Part shown: piece by piece, positions 1 to 6,610 of the stretch
How the letters are laid out: each line of letters starts with the position of its first letter
Numbering within the stretch: position 1 is the first letter of the stretch
Assembly: GCA_946885665.1 (NCBI GenBank)
Contig: CAMPGT010000189.1
Span: forward strand, 1 to 7,830
Origin: an uncultured Chitinophagaceae bacterium
Lineage (GTDB): Bacteria; Bacteroidota; Bacteroidia; Chitinophagales; Chitinophagaceae
Length of the DNA: 7,830 nt
Direction of reading: 5' to 3'
Program-made: the position numbers and the translations under genes
Notes under the pieces: model-generated
Told to the model about the DNA's origin: nothing
The model's input: only the letters and a program-made list of their open reading frames with translations
Database searches by the model: none

Positions 1-67
1 TATCATTTTAGAGTATACAACACCTTATCCTGTCGGCCAATATTACTACTTTCGAGGATAAATCTGT

Positions 68-1345
68 ATGATGGTGTTCCATTCATACACCCACCTGAAG
101 AAGCAAATGACAAAATGCCGTGCCACGATACTGCTATTATGCCTCTCGGGCATGTTCTTCTTTCACACGCATATACAAGCTCAATCCATAGCAGTAATTA
201 ATGCCAAACTATATACATCCGCACACGCGGAACGCATCGACAAAGCAACCATTTTAATTAAAGATGGAACAATTAAAGCGGTTGGAAAGAAGAACGCGGT
301 AAAAATTCCGGCCGGATACCAAATCCTGGATGTGCAGGGCAAAGTAGTGACACCCGGTTTCTGGAACAGCCATGTTCATTTCATTGAACCCAAATGGAAA
401 GATGCAAAGGAGCAGCCGCGCGACAGCCTCGAAAAATCATTGCAGCAAATGCTCTCCTCGAAAGGCTTCGTGTATGTGTTCGACCTCGCAGAATTCGATT
501 TCCAAAATGTCAATGATCTTCGAAAACGTATACAATCCGGCGAAATAAAAGGTCCCACCATCCTGTCTGTTGGCGTGCCCTTTACTTCGAAAAGCCCTTT
601 TTACATCCGCCCGCTTGTTCTCCCTGAAATAAAAAGCACGGCGGAAGCAGCAAGACACATTGAACGCCAGTTGAAAGATGGCGCAAACGGTATAAAAATT
701 TGGTCCGCCTCGCCCACCAGGCCGGGAATTGCTTACATGAGCGACAGTTTAATCCAGACTGCCGCAAGGCTGACAAGACAGCACCGTGTTCCGTTGTTTG
801 CGCATCCAACTGATAACCTCGGCGTGTTAAAGGCCGTGCAAAACGGCGTAAATGTGCTGTCCCACACGTCGCCCGACGACCATAAAATCTGGGATACATC
901 GCTGGTGAATTTAATGATCAGGAAAAAAGTCGCGCTGATTCCAACGCTTAAACTTTTTTCATGGGAACTGAAACGGATGGGCATTGACCCGTCTGCCGAT
1001 CCGTTAGTGACCACGGCCATCAGCCAACTGTCTGTTTTTTTCAAATCAGGCGGCGTCGTGCTGTTTGGAACAGACGTGGGCTACATGGCAGATTATGATC
1101 CTTCCGACGAATATTCATTGATGTCAGAGGCGGGTATGTCTTTTCGCGACATCCTTGCATCCTTACCCATCAACCCGGCTGCACTTTTCGGTTATAACAA
1201 TACCGGTAAAATAGCGCCGGGCATGGACGCGGATCTGGTGGTCCTTCAACATGACCCCGCTGCCGATGTGAGAAATTTTGCCAGTGTGGCGTATACCATT
1301 CATAAGGGCCGGATCATCTACAAGGCCCCGACTGCCTCAAATTGA
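68..1345 (+). CDS. Exported amidohydrolase, imidazolonepropionase-like (COG1228 type)
   Basis: A metal-dependent hydrolase of the amidohydrolase superfamily, probably cleaving a cyclic amide or C-N bond of an unknown substrate outside the cytoplasm. The metal ligands are all visible: the HxH pair H102/H104 in the NSHVHF segment, candidate bridging lysine K210 (GIKIW), H246 (FAHPTD), H266 (LSHTSPD) and D336 (FGTDVG). A small N-terminal beta-sandwich half (about residues 40-95) and its C-terminal partner (about 380-420, with the GKIAPGMDADLVVL motif) flank the barrel, as is normal for the family. Residues 14-39 form a hydrophobic signal peptide with a likely cut near AQS. Two starts are possible: ATG 68, with an AGGA at 55-58 nine bases upstream, or ATG 107, which gives a conventionally short signal-peptide n-region. 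I kept 68 for the better ribosome site. At 425 residues it has normal family length and looks intact. Substrate specificity cannot be read from the sequence. Confidence 0.9.
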   Translation: MMVFHSYTHLKKQMTKCRATILLLCLSGMFFFHTHIQAQSIAVINAKLYTSAHAERIDKATILIKDGTIKAVGKKNAVKIPAGYQILDVQGKVVTPGFWNSHVHFIEPKWKDAKEQPRDSLEKSLQQMLSSKGFVYVFDLAEFDFQNVNDLRKRIQSGEIKGPTILSVGVPFTSKSPFYIRPLVLPEIKSTAEAARHIERQLKDGANGIKIWSASPTRPGIAYMSDSLIQTAARLTRQHRVPLFAHPTDNLGVLKAVQNGVNVLSHTSPDDHKIWDTSLVNLMIRKKVALIPTLKLFSWELKRMGIDPSADPLVTTAISQLSVFFKSGGVVLFGTDVGYMADYDPSDEYSLMSEAGMSFRDILASLPINPAALFGYNNTGKIAPGMDADLVVLQHDPAADVRNFASVAYTIHKGRIIYKAPTASN

Positions 1346-1370
1346 TTTTGGTCAACTCACAGGTAAGGAT

Positions 1371-1396
1371 TTCCCATTAACCATAGTTAAAGGGAA
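1371..1396. promoter_or_regulatory. Imperfect inverted repeat between the first two genes
   Basis: Arms TTCCC-A-TTAAC and GTTAA-A-GGGAA surround a CATA loop, giving ten pairs interrupted by one A/A mismatch. It lies 25 bp after the amidohydrolase stop codon. A T-run follows, but only about 12 bases beyond the right arm (1409-1415), too far for a standard intrinsic terminator. It could be a degenerate terminator for the upstream gene or an operator for the downstream one; the sequence does not decide. Confidence 0.4.
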
Positions 1397-1464
1397 CACA
1401 TTGAAATCTTTTTTTACTCTCCCAACGATCACTCACTAAAGTTTTTTCACCCGTTATTCGCACA

Positions 1465-1488
1465 CGGAATTCAAAAAGAGAAATTCCG
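1465..1488 (+). promoter_or_regulatory. Inverted repeat in the leader of the PKD esterase gene
   Basis: CGGAATT at 1465-1471 pairs with AATTCCG at 1482-1488 across a 10-base A-rich spacer. It ends 26 bases before the ATG at 1515. In RNA it would be a modest 7-bp hairpin in the 5' leader; in DNA it could be a dimeric binding site. There is no T-tract, so it is not a terminator. The role is inferred from position only. Confidence 0.35.
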
Positions 1489-1514
1489 AAAACGTAAAAT
1501 CCAAAATCCGACCA

Positions 1515-3911
1515 ATGAAAAACTTTACCTTTTTTAAAAGGGTGACACTCCTTTGCATGCTTTCTGCCGTGGCCTCCACCACGGTCTTCTCCCAGCAAAT
1601 CGAAAAGCACCTGACTCTTTCAAACCAGGAAGAAATAGGCTTCCTGGAATACAAACCCACTAACTATGCCACCGAGGGAAACGTGAAACACCCCCTCATC
1701 ATCTTCCTCCACGGAATAGGAGAAAGAGGAAACGGCACCACCGATCTCAAGTATGTGGCACGCATCGGCCTTCCCCGCATGATCAAGCTCGGCCACAATA
1801 TGACCTTCACCTGGAACGGCAAAACAGAAACCTTCCTCGTGCTGTCACCGCAATGCCGCGGCAAATACGGCATGTGGCCCGAACTGCTGATCAACGACAT
1901 GATCGACTATGCGAAAAAGAACCTCCGCATCGACACCAACAGGATTTACCTCACCGGCCTCAGCATGGGCGGTGGCGGAACCTACAGGTTCATTTCGCGC
2001 CAGCAGTGGCAGGCCGAAAAAGTGGCCGCCGCAGCTACCGTGTGCGCCCCCTGTATGTTTGCCAAAGGTGAAAATGTTGCCAACGCCAACTTACCGGTAT
2101 GGTCGTTTCACGCATCCGACGATGCCATCGCTTCATACACTTGCACCGAAACAGCCATCAAAAGAATTATCGATGCCAAACCCGCAGTAATGCCGCTTAA
2201 AACCATCTGGCCCAGTGGCGGACATGGCGTATGGGACCGCGTGTACACCGACACCAACTACAGGTACAACGGCGTGATCAATATTTATGAATGGTTCCTC
2301 GGACAAAATAAATCTCTCCCCGTAAATAAACTGCCGAAAGCAAATGCCGGTGTGAATATTCAAGCGGCGCCCGGACAGGTCGTTACGCTCAACGCCGTTG
2401 CATCTACCGATGCCGACGGCAAGCTCGTACGCTACGTCTGGAAAAAAATATCCGGACCAGCAGCAGGGAAAATTGCCACCGTAATGGGTACAAGTGCCAC
2501 AACCACCGTTAGCGGGCTTACCCTCGCGGGCACTTATCAATATGAATTAGCAGTTGTGGACGACAGGGCCGCATACACGAAAGACACTGTAACCGTAACT
2601 ATAGCGGCAGGCGCTCCTACCCCGGTAACGAATAAAGTGCCGGCAGCTCACGCAGGAAAGGACACCACCATCCGTCTTCCACAGGTATTGCATCTTGTTG
2701 GTGCCGGCACCGACAGCGACGGCAAAATTGTTTATTATTCGTGGGTCAAAAAATCCGGTGGAAGCGTAACGCTCGTCAAGACAAGCGACAACACCGTTCG
2801 TCTTGATAATTTGGCTGCCGGCGAGTACGTGTTCCGCTTAACCGTTAAAGACGACAAGAACACAGCCGCCAGCGACGTGATTAAAGTGACCGTGCTTCCT
2901 GCACTGGCGAGCCTTCCTCCGGTAACTACCGTTCCTCCGGTAACCTCTGTGCCCCCGGCAACCAATAAAGTACCGGCTGCTCACGCAGGCAGGGACACTA
3001 CCATCGAGCTTCCGCAGGTGTTACACCTGGTGGGTGCGGGCAGTGACAGCGACGGAAGAATTGTTTATTACTCATGGGTGAGAAAATCCGGTGCAACGGT
3101 GAAGTTCGCAAGGATAAACGACAGCACCGTTCGCGTCGACAACCTCGCTGCCGGAGTATATGAATTCAGGTTAACGGTCAGAGACGATAAAAATACCCTT
3201 GCCAGCGATGTGGTGAAGGTAACTGTGCTCGACAACCCTTACCTGTCGCACCCGGCCAGCTCAACACCGAACAAAGCACCGGTAGCAAGAACAACACCGG
3301 ATCGCGTAATCCCGATCGAATGGAACTACTTCCCAACAGTAAGTGGCTACCCCTCAACAGATGCCGATGGATGGATCGCCCTGTTTACCTGGGAAAAAGT
3401 AAGCGGACCTGATGCTTATAAAATTGAAAGTCCGCGTAGCTGCGCCACAAAGATCACTCATCTCGTACCCGGTGAATATGTGTTTAGAGTAACCGCTTAC
3501 GACAACAAGGGTGCGCATTCATACGCCGACGTTAAGATAACCATGACACAGCAACCCGAACATGCCACCGCAGCAGCAACTGCGAGCAAATCGGTTGTTG
3601 AACCACAACCGCAAACAGTGGCCGTGCAGGCAACACCGTTGACACACGTTACCATGCCCGACCAACTGCTGCTGTACCCGAACCCGGCTACAGACATGGT
3701 GAACCTGCAATACACCAACAGCGCCACCGGCAAATCGGTCATCAATATTCATGATGCCTCCGGCAAGCTGGTAAAATCGATCTCTTTCTATAAAGGCGAA
3801 GGCGTTTACAGGCACAACCTCGAAATCAGCAGGCTCAACAGGGGATTGTATTACATAGAAGTAAGAACCGGCAATTCAATTGGCATGCAAACGAAGCTGG
3901 TTAAAAATTAA
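1515..3911 (+). CDS. T9SS-secreted alpha/beta hydrolase (esterase or predicted-peptidase type) with four PKD domains
   Basis: A large secreted serine hydrolase, likely cell-surface or extracellular. Residues 1-27 are a signal peptide ending near FSQQ. Residues 30-265 are an alpha/beta hydrolase of the carboxylesterase / PHB-depolymerase-like / COG4099 'predicted peptidase' type: oxyanion motif LHGIGERG (H66-G67), nucleophile elbow GLSMG with S150, probable acid D202 or D203 (HASDDA), and H237 (SGGHGVW). Four PKD domains follow at about 271-363, 373-461, 484-572 and 586-676; the second and third are near duplicates joined by a Pro/Thr linker (462-483). After a low-complexity Ala/Gln/Thr linker (677-714), residues 715-798 match a type A T9SS sorting domain: LLLYPNPATD start, a DASGKLVKS strand and a GLYYIEV strand, ending KLVKN. 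The PKD domains probably bind or space the enzyme on a polymer. The substrate is unknown; polyester, acetylated polysaccharide and peptide are all open. The gene is intact and followed by its own terminator. Confidence 0.92.
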   Translation: MKNFTFFKRVTLLCMLSAVASTTVFSQQIEKHLTLSNQEEIGFLEYKPTNYATEGNVKHPLIIFLHGIGERGNGTTDLKYVARIGLPRMIKLGHNMTFTWNGKTETFLVLSPQCRGKYGMWPELLINDMIDYAKKNLRIDTNRIYLTGLSMGGGGTYRFISRQQWQAEKVAAAATVCAPCMFAKGENVANANLPVWSFHASDDAIASYTCTETAIKRIIDAKPAVMPLKTIWPSGGHGVWDRVYTDTNYRYNGVINIYEWFLGQNKSLPVNKLPKANAGVNIQAAPGQVVTLNAVASTDADGKLVRYVWKKISGPAAGKIATVMGTSATTTVSGLTLAGTYQYELAVVDDRAAYTKDTVTVTIAAGAPTPVTNKVPAAHAGKDTTIRLPQVLHLVGAGTDSDGKIVYYSWVKKSGGSVTLVKTSDNTVRLDNLAAGEYVFRLTVKDDKNTAASDVIKVTVLPALASLPPVTTVPPVTSVPPATNKVPAAHAGRDTTIELPQVLHLVGAGSDSDGRIVYYSWVRKSGATVKFARINDSTVRVDNLAAGVYEFRLTVRDDKNTLASDVVKVTVLDNPYLSHPASSTPNKAPVARTTPDRVIPIEWNYFPTVSGYPSTDADGWIALFTWEKVSGPDAYKIESPRSCATKITHLVPGEYVFRVTAYDNKGAHSYADVKITMTQQPEHATAAATASKSVVEPQPQTVAVQATPLTHVTMPDQLLLYPNPATDMVNLQYTNSATGKSVINIHDASGKLVKSISFYKGEGVYRHNLEISRLNRGLYYIEVRTGNSIGMQTKLVKN
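2631..3230 (+). repeat. Duplicated PKD module (domains 2 and 3) within the esterase gene
   Basis: Residues 373-461 (2631-2897) and 484-572 (2964-3230) align end to end without gaps and share about 69 of 89 residues by eye. Their shared core includes NKVPAAHAG, LPQVLHLVGAG and VYYSWV. Many third-codon positions differ and conservative K/R swaps are frequent, so the duplication is old rather than recent or an assembly artefact. Domains 1 and 4 are much more divergent. Confidence 0.85.
2913..2966 (+). repeat. Three 18-nt tandem units encoding the Pro-Thr linker
   Basis: The linker between PKD domains 2 and 3 is built of three in-frame 18-nt units. The first two share the 13-mer TTCCTCCGGTAAC (2914-2926 and 2932-2944); the third is degenerate, with GTGCCCCCGGCAACC. 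Each unit encodes a (L/V)PP(V/A)T hexapeptide, a flexible or extended spacer typical of modular secreted enzymes. Copy number may vary between strains. Confidence 0.7.
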
Positions 3912-3933
3912 GTGGGTGATTTCTTGAAACATG

Positions 3934-3958
3934 GGGCCGGATCGTTCCGGCCCTTTTT
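3934..3958 (+). terminator. Intrinsic terminator after the PKD esterase gene
   Basis: A perfect 8-bp stem, GGGCCGGA (3934-3941) with TCCGGCCC (3946-3953), closes on a TCGT tetraloop and is followed directly by TTTTT (3954-3958). It starts 22 bases past the stop codon of the esterase gene. It should end that transcript and separate it from the propeller gene starting at 3992. Confidence 0.9.
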
Positions 3959-3991
3959 ATTTGCTTAAATTTAGAGTTAAATCTTCCACAT

Positions 3992-5107
3992 ATGCTGCAT
4001 TTACTGCTCTTCCTACTCGCTCAGCATGAGCCGCCGCAGTTTAACGAACAGGTCATTGATGCGGATGTAAAAATCGGTTATGGCATAGCGTTAGGCGACG
4101 TGGATGGTGATGGGAAAGATGACATCCTGCTGGCAGATAAAGAACAAATCCGTTGGTACAGGAATGGCGACTGGAAAAAATTCGTGATGGCCGAAAACCT
4201 CACGCAATTCGACAATGTTTGCATTGCTGCCCGCGACCTCGACGGCGATGGTAAAGTTGAAGTGGCAGTGGGTGGAAGATGGAACCCATCCGAAACGAGC
4301 GACACCACACAATCGGGCGCGGTGCATTATTTGGTGAGGCCGGCCGATCCCCATGAAAAATGGGAAGCAGTTGAACTGCACCACGAACCCACCATTCACC
4401 GTATGCGCTGGGCACGCGGTACAAACGGCAAATACTACCTTGTTGTTTTGCCATTGCATGGACGTGACAACAAAGGAGGCGAAGGCAAGGGTGTTACCAT
4501 GCTGGCATATGAATATCCGCAAGACGTTCACGGAAACTGGAACCTAACTGTTTTGGCAGATGATATGCACATGACGCACAATCTTGCCGTTGAAGGCAAC
4601 GCAGGTGGTGCAGAAAAAATTTACGTTGCCGGAAAAGAAGGGGTACGTATCATTCGCGATGGATTTGCAAAAGGCAAAAAATCACATTCTGAAAAGCTGC
4701 CCGGCAAAATGCATGGCGCCGGTGAAATCAGGCTCGGCAAAAATTTTATCGCCACCATCGAACCGATGCACGGCAACAACGTGGTGATCTATCCAAAACA
4801 AAAAAATCAAACCCGCATAGTTTTAGACAGCACCCTGAAAGAGGGACATGCACTGGGAATCGCAGATTTTTTGGGCAATGGGCAGCAGCAGATAGTTGCC
4901 GGTTGGCGCAATCCCGACAAAGACGGCAACTTCGGCATCAAATTGTATTCAAAGAACAACGGAGGATGGTCAACCGAATGGATCGATAAAAACGGAATGG
5001 CTTGCGAAGATCTGCAGGTTGCGGATCTAAATGGAGATGGAAAGACCGACATCATCGCTGCGGGAAGGTCCACGCACAACCTGAAAATTTACTGGAACAA
5101 CAATTAA
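3992..5107 (+). CDS. Exported seven-bladed FG-GAP/VCBS-type beta-propeller protein
   Basis: A 371-residue protein made almost wholly of propeller repeats. Inner-strand segments recur at about residues 30 (GIALGDVDGDG), 74 (NVCIAARDLDGDG), 136 (HRMRWARGTNG), 196 (HNLAVEGNAG), 241 (HGAGEIRLG), 286 (HALGIADFLGNG) and 338 (CEDLQVADLNGDG), implying seven blades. Blades 1, 2 and 7 keep calcium-binding DxDGDG or DxNGDG loops. Blades 3-6 each start the inner strand with histidine (H136, H196, H241, H286). Further polar residues occur at the second-strand ends: R96, H156, H260, R306, H362. The N-terminus is a very short hydrophobic stretch (residues 2-10, LLLFLLA), probably a minimal signal peptide; no better start exists in frame after the upstream terminator. 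A TAAATTTA at 3966-3973 resembles the Bacteroidota -7 box but lacks a -33 partner. Members are usually annotated only as VCBS or FG-GAP repeat proteins; a catalytic role, for example like the propeller of aldos-2-ulose dehydratase, is speculative. Confidence 0.85.
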   Translation: MLHLLLFLLAQHEPPQFNEQVIDADVKIGYGIALGDVDGDGKDDILLADKEQIRWYRNGDWKKFVMAENLTQFDNVCIAARDLDGDGKVEVAVGGRWNPSETSDTTQSGAVHYLVRPADPHEKWEAVELHHEPTIHRMRWARGTNGKYYLVVLPLHGRDNKGGEGKGVTMLAYEYPQDVHGNWNLTVLADDMHMTHNLAVEGNAGGAEKIYVAGKEGVRIIRDGFAKGKKSHSEKLPGKMHGAGEIRLGKNFIATIEPMHGNNVVIYPKQKNQTRIVLDSTLKEGHALGIADFLGNGQQQIVAGWRNPDKDGNFGIKLYSKNNGGWSTEWIDKNGMACEDLQVADLNGDGKTDIIAAGRSTHNLKIYWNNN

Positions 5108-5109
5108 TT
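5102..5109. other. Palindromic junction of two convergent stop codons
   Basis: The plus-strand propeller gene stops with TAA at 5105-5107, and the minus-strand exporter stops with TAA, read as TTA at 5108-5110 on the plus strand. The genes abut without a spare base, and the 8-mer AATTAATT across the junction is a perfect palindrome. Any terminator for either gene must therefore lie inside the other coding region. Confidence 0.85.
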
Positions 5110-6349
5110 ATCGCGGCGCCCGCTTTTTCCTTTCGATATCCGGGAGGAAGCCGGTAATGATGCCGAGCAAAGGCAGAAATGCGCAAATGCTGAACACGTA
5201 GCCAACGCTTGTCATATCGGCCAGTTTTCCCAGGAGCGCCGAGCCCAGGCCGCCCATGCCAAAGGCAAAGCCGAAGAAGAGGCCGGCTATCATTCCCACT
5301 TTGCCGGGCACAAGTTCCGTGGCATACACCAGTATCGCGGAAAAAGCCGAGGCCAGCACAACACCGATGATCACGGATAACATCGCCGTCCAAAAAAGCG
5401 AAGCGTGCGGCAGCAACAGGGTAAATGGCGCCACGCCGAGTATCGACACCCAGATCACATACTTTCTTCCAAAGCGGTCGCCCAGCGGCCCTCCAATTAA
5501 AGTACCCGCAGCCACCGATGCGAGGAAGATGAACAGGTATATCTGCGACTGCTGTGCGGTGACGTGAAATTTATCGATCAGGAAAAAAGTGTAGTAGCTG
5601 GTCATGGAAGCCAGGTAGAAATATTTGGAGAAGATGAGTACCAGCAGAACACCCAGCGACGTGACGACGCGGGAGCGAGGGATGCTTGCGGCGTGGTCGC
5701 CGGAGGGAACCCTTTTGCTGGCCTTAAGGTAAAGATGGTGCTTGTACCAGTCGGCCACTCTCATGAGGATGATGATAGCAATTACCGCGGCCAGCGCAAA
5801 CCATACGATGTGCCACTGTCCGTATGGCATTACGATCAGGGCGGCCAGCAAGGGTCCGATGGCGGAGCCGGCATTACCACCCAGTTGAAAGATAGACTGG
5901 GCCAGTCCGCGCCTCCCACCCGATGCCATGTGGGCCACCCGCGACGATTCGGGATGGAAGATGGACGAGCCGATGCCGATTAACGCAACCGACACCAGGA
6001 TGATAGCGAAATTGGGTGCAAACGACAGGGCGATGAGTCCCACGAACGTAAATCCCATCCCCACCGCCAATGAGTACGGTCGGGGCGTTTTGTCGGTATA
6101 GTTGCCCACGAAAGGCTGAAGAATGGAGGCAGTTAACTGGAAACAGAAGGTGATGAGCCCGATTTGGGTGAACGACAGGTGGTACTTCTGTTTTAACAGC
6201 GGGTAAACGGCGGGTATCACCGCCTGCATCATGTCGTTAAGCAGGTGGCTGAGGCTGATGGTAAACAGGATGGAGAAAACGGTTTGCTGTGCCAACTTAT
6301 CCGTGCCTAACGAAAGGGTATCCGTTCCTTCTTTCATAATTCCGCTCAT
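5108..6349 (-). CDS. fsr: MFS efflux transporter of the Fsr (fosmidomycin resistance) family
   Basis: A 12-helix major facilitator inner-membrane protein that should export small molecules using the proton gradient. Numbered from the farthest upstream in-frame start (GTG at 6376), it carries segments strongly resembling E. coli Fsr: ISLSHLLNDMMQAVIPAVYPLL (40-61), QIGLITFCFQLTASILQPFVG (71-91), GSSIFHPESSRVAHMASGGR (136-155) and LAQSIFQLGGNAGSAIGPLLAA (158-179). A second-half motif A is at 295-305 (GGPLGDRFGRK). I prefer the ATG at 6349 (413 residues): it has A-rich upstream sequence and leaves about 24 residues before helix 1, as in Fsr. GTG 6376 and ATG 6337 remain possible. The gene is convergent with the propeller gene, ending flush with it, and divergent from the sirtuin gene. 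The family link is confident; the true substrate is not, since Fsr relatives occur where no fosmidomycin exposure is expected. Confidence 0.92.
   Translation of the reverse strand: MSGIMKEGTDTLSLGTDKLAQQTVFSILFTISLSHLLNDMMQAVIPAVYPLLKQKYHLSFTQIGLITFCFQLTASILQPFVGNYTDKTPRPYSLAVGMGFTFVGLIALSFAPNFAIILVSVALIGIGSSIFHPESSRVAHMASGGRRGLAQSIFQLGGNAGSAIGPLLAALIVMPYGQWHIVWFALAAVIAIIILMRVADWYKHHLYLKASKRVPSGDHAASIPRSRVVTSLGVLLVLIFSKYFYLASMTSYYTFFLIDKFHVTAQQSQIYLFIFLASVAAGTLIGGPLGDRFGRKYVIWVSILGVAPFTLLLPHASLFWTAMLSVIIGVVLASAFSAILVYATELVPGKVGMIAGLFFGFAFGMGGLGSALLGKLADMTSVGYVFSICAFLPLLGIITGFLPDIERKKRAPR
5113..5128 (+). terminator. Possible intrinsic terminator of the propeller gene, inside the 3' end of the convergent exporter gene
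   Basis: GCGG (5113-5116) pairs with CCGC (5120-5123) around a CGC loop, followed immediately by TTTTT (5124-5128), five bases past the propeller gene stop. The stem is short but all G/C. On the other strand the same bases encode the basic C-terminal tail (RKKRAPR) of the exporter. I see no matching hairpin for the exporter transcript in the opposite direction. Confidence 0.45.
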
Positions 6350-6402
6350 GTTTTGCAAGGTTAAATACTTTTTCACATATCATTAAAATCCATTATAAAT
6401 TC

Positions 6403-6438
6403 TTAACTTTTAAGGGCAGGATCGATTAACCCTTTTAA
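6403..6438. promoter_or_regulatory. Paired TTAAC-TTTTAA motifs in the intergenic region upstream of the exporter
   Basis: TTAACTTTTAA at 6403-6413 is echoed by TTAACCCTTTTAA at 6426-6438, the starts being 23 bp apart, about two helical turns. AAGGG (6412-6416) and CCCTT (6430-6434) also form a small dyad around the second spacer. The site sits upstream of the exporter start and of the small plus-strand ORF, where a regulator of divergent transcription would bind. No regulator gene is present in the window, and AT-rich DNA yields such motifs easily. Confidence 0.25.
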
Positions 6439-6447
6439 CCATTGTTT

Positions 6448-6558
6448 ATGACAAATGTATTACTGCGCTCCATTTTATGGTTGTGCATTCTCGCATTAAT
6501 AGTAATTCTTTTTGGCAAGCAATTTATCGCGTTTATCAACAGGGATGTTATTCCCTGA
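6448..6558 (+). CDS. Candidate 36-residue single-span membrane peptide
   Basis: ATG at 6448 opens a 36-codon frame ending in TGA at 6556-6558. The product starts MTNVLLRSILWLCILALIVI and continues through LFGKQFIAFINRDVIP. Residues 9-22 are an unbroken run of hydrophobic residues apart from C13, preceded by R7 and followed by K24, the layout of a one-helix small membrane protein. It lies between the divergent exporter and sirtuin genes, 52 bases before the sirtuin start. There is no clear Shine-Dalgarno site, which is uninformative in this phylum. A hairpin covers its stop codon. I recognise no family. AT-rich DNA can give hydrophobic frames by chance, so this is a candidate only. Confidence 0.35.
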   Translation: MTNVLLRSILWLCILALIVILFGKQFIAFINRDVIP

Positions 6559-6562
6559 TAAA
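6532..6562. repeat. Bulged inverted repeat upstream of the sirtuin gene
   Basis: TTTATCA (6532-6538) pairs with TGATAAA (6556-6562), and after a 3-base bulge GGGA (6542-6545) pairs with TCCC (6552-6555) around a TGTTAT loop. An alternative register pairs CAGGGA with TCCCTG. No T-tract follows on either strand, so it is not an obvious terminator. It overlaps the end of the candidate small ORF and could instead be an operator or leader structure of the sirtuin gene. Confidence 0.4.
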
Positions 6563-6610
6563 ACCGTTAAAATTATCGTTGCGCTTCTCCTTTTTCCATA
6601 ATTTCCGGGC

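Noticed and set aside
47..54. TACTTTCG as a -7 promoter element for the amidohydrolase gene
   Set aside because: No -33 partner is visible at the right distance, and a start site near 61 would leave out the AGGA at 55-58 that supports the ATG at 68.
68..3911. A single operon joining the amidohydrolase and PKD esterase genes
   Set aside because: The 169-bp gap with two inverted repeats suggests separate transcription; no overlap or short spacing supports co-transcription.
5564..5983. 139-codon plus-strand frame opposite the exporter gene
   Set aside because: It is a low-complexity shadow of the well-supported Fsr-like gene on the other strand.
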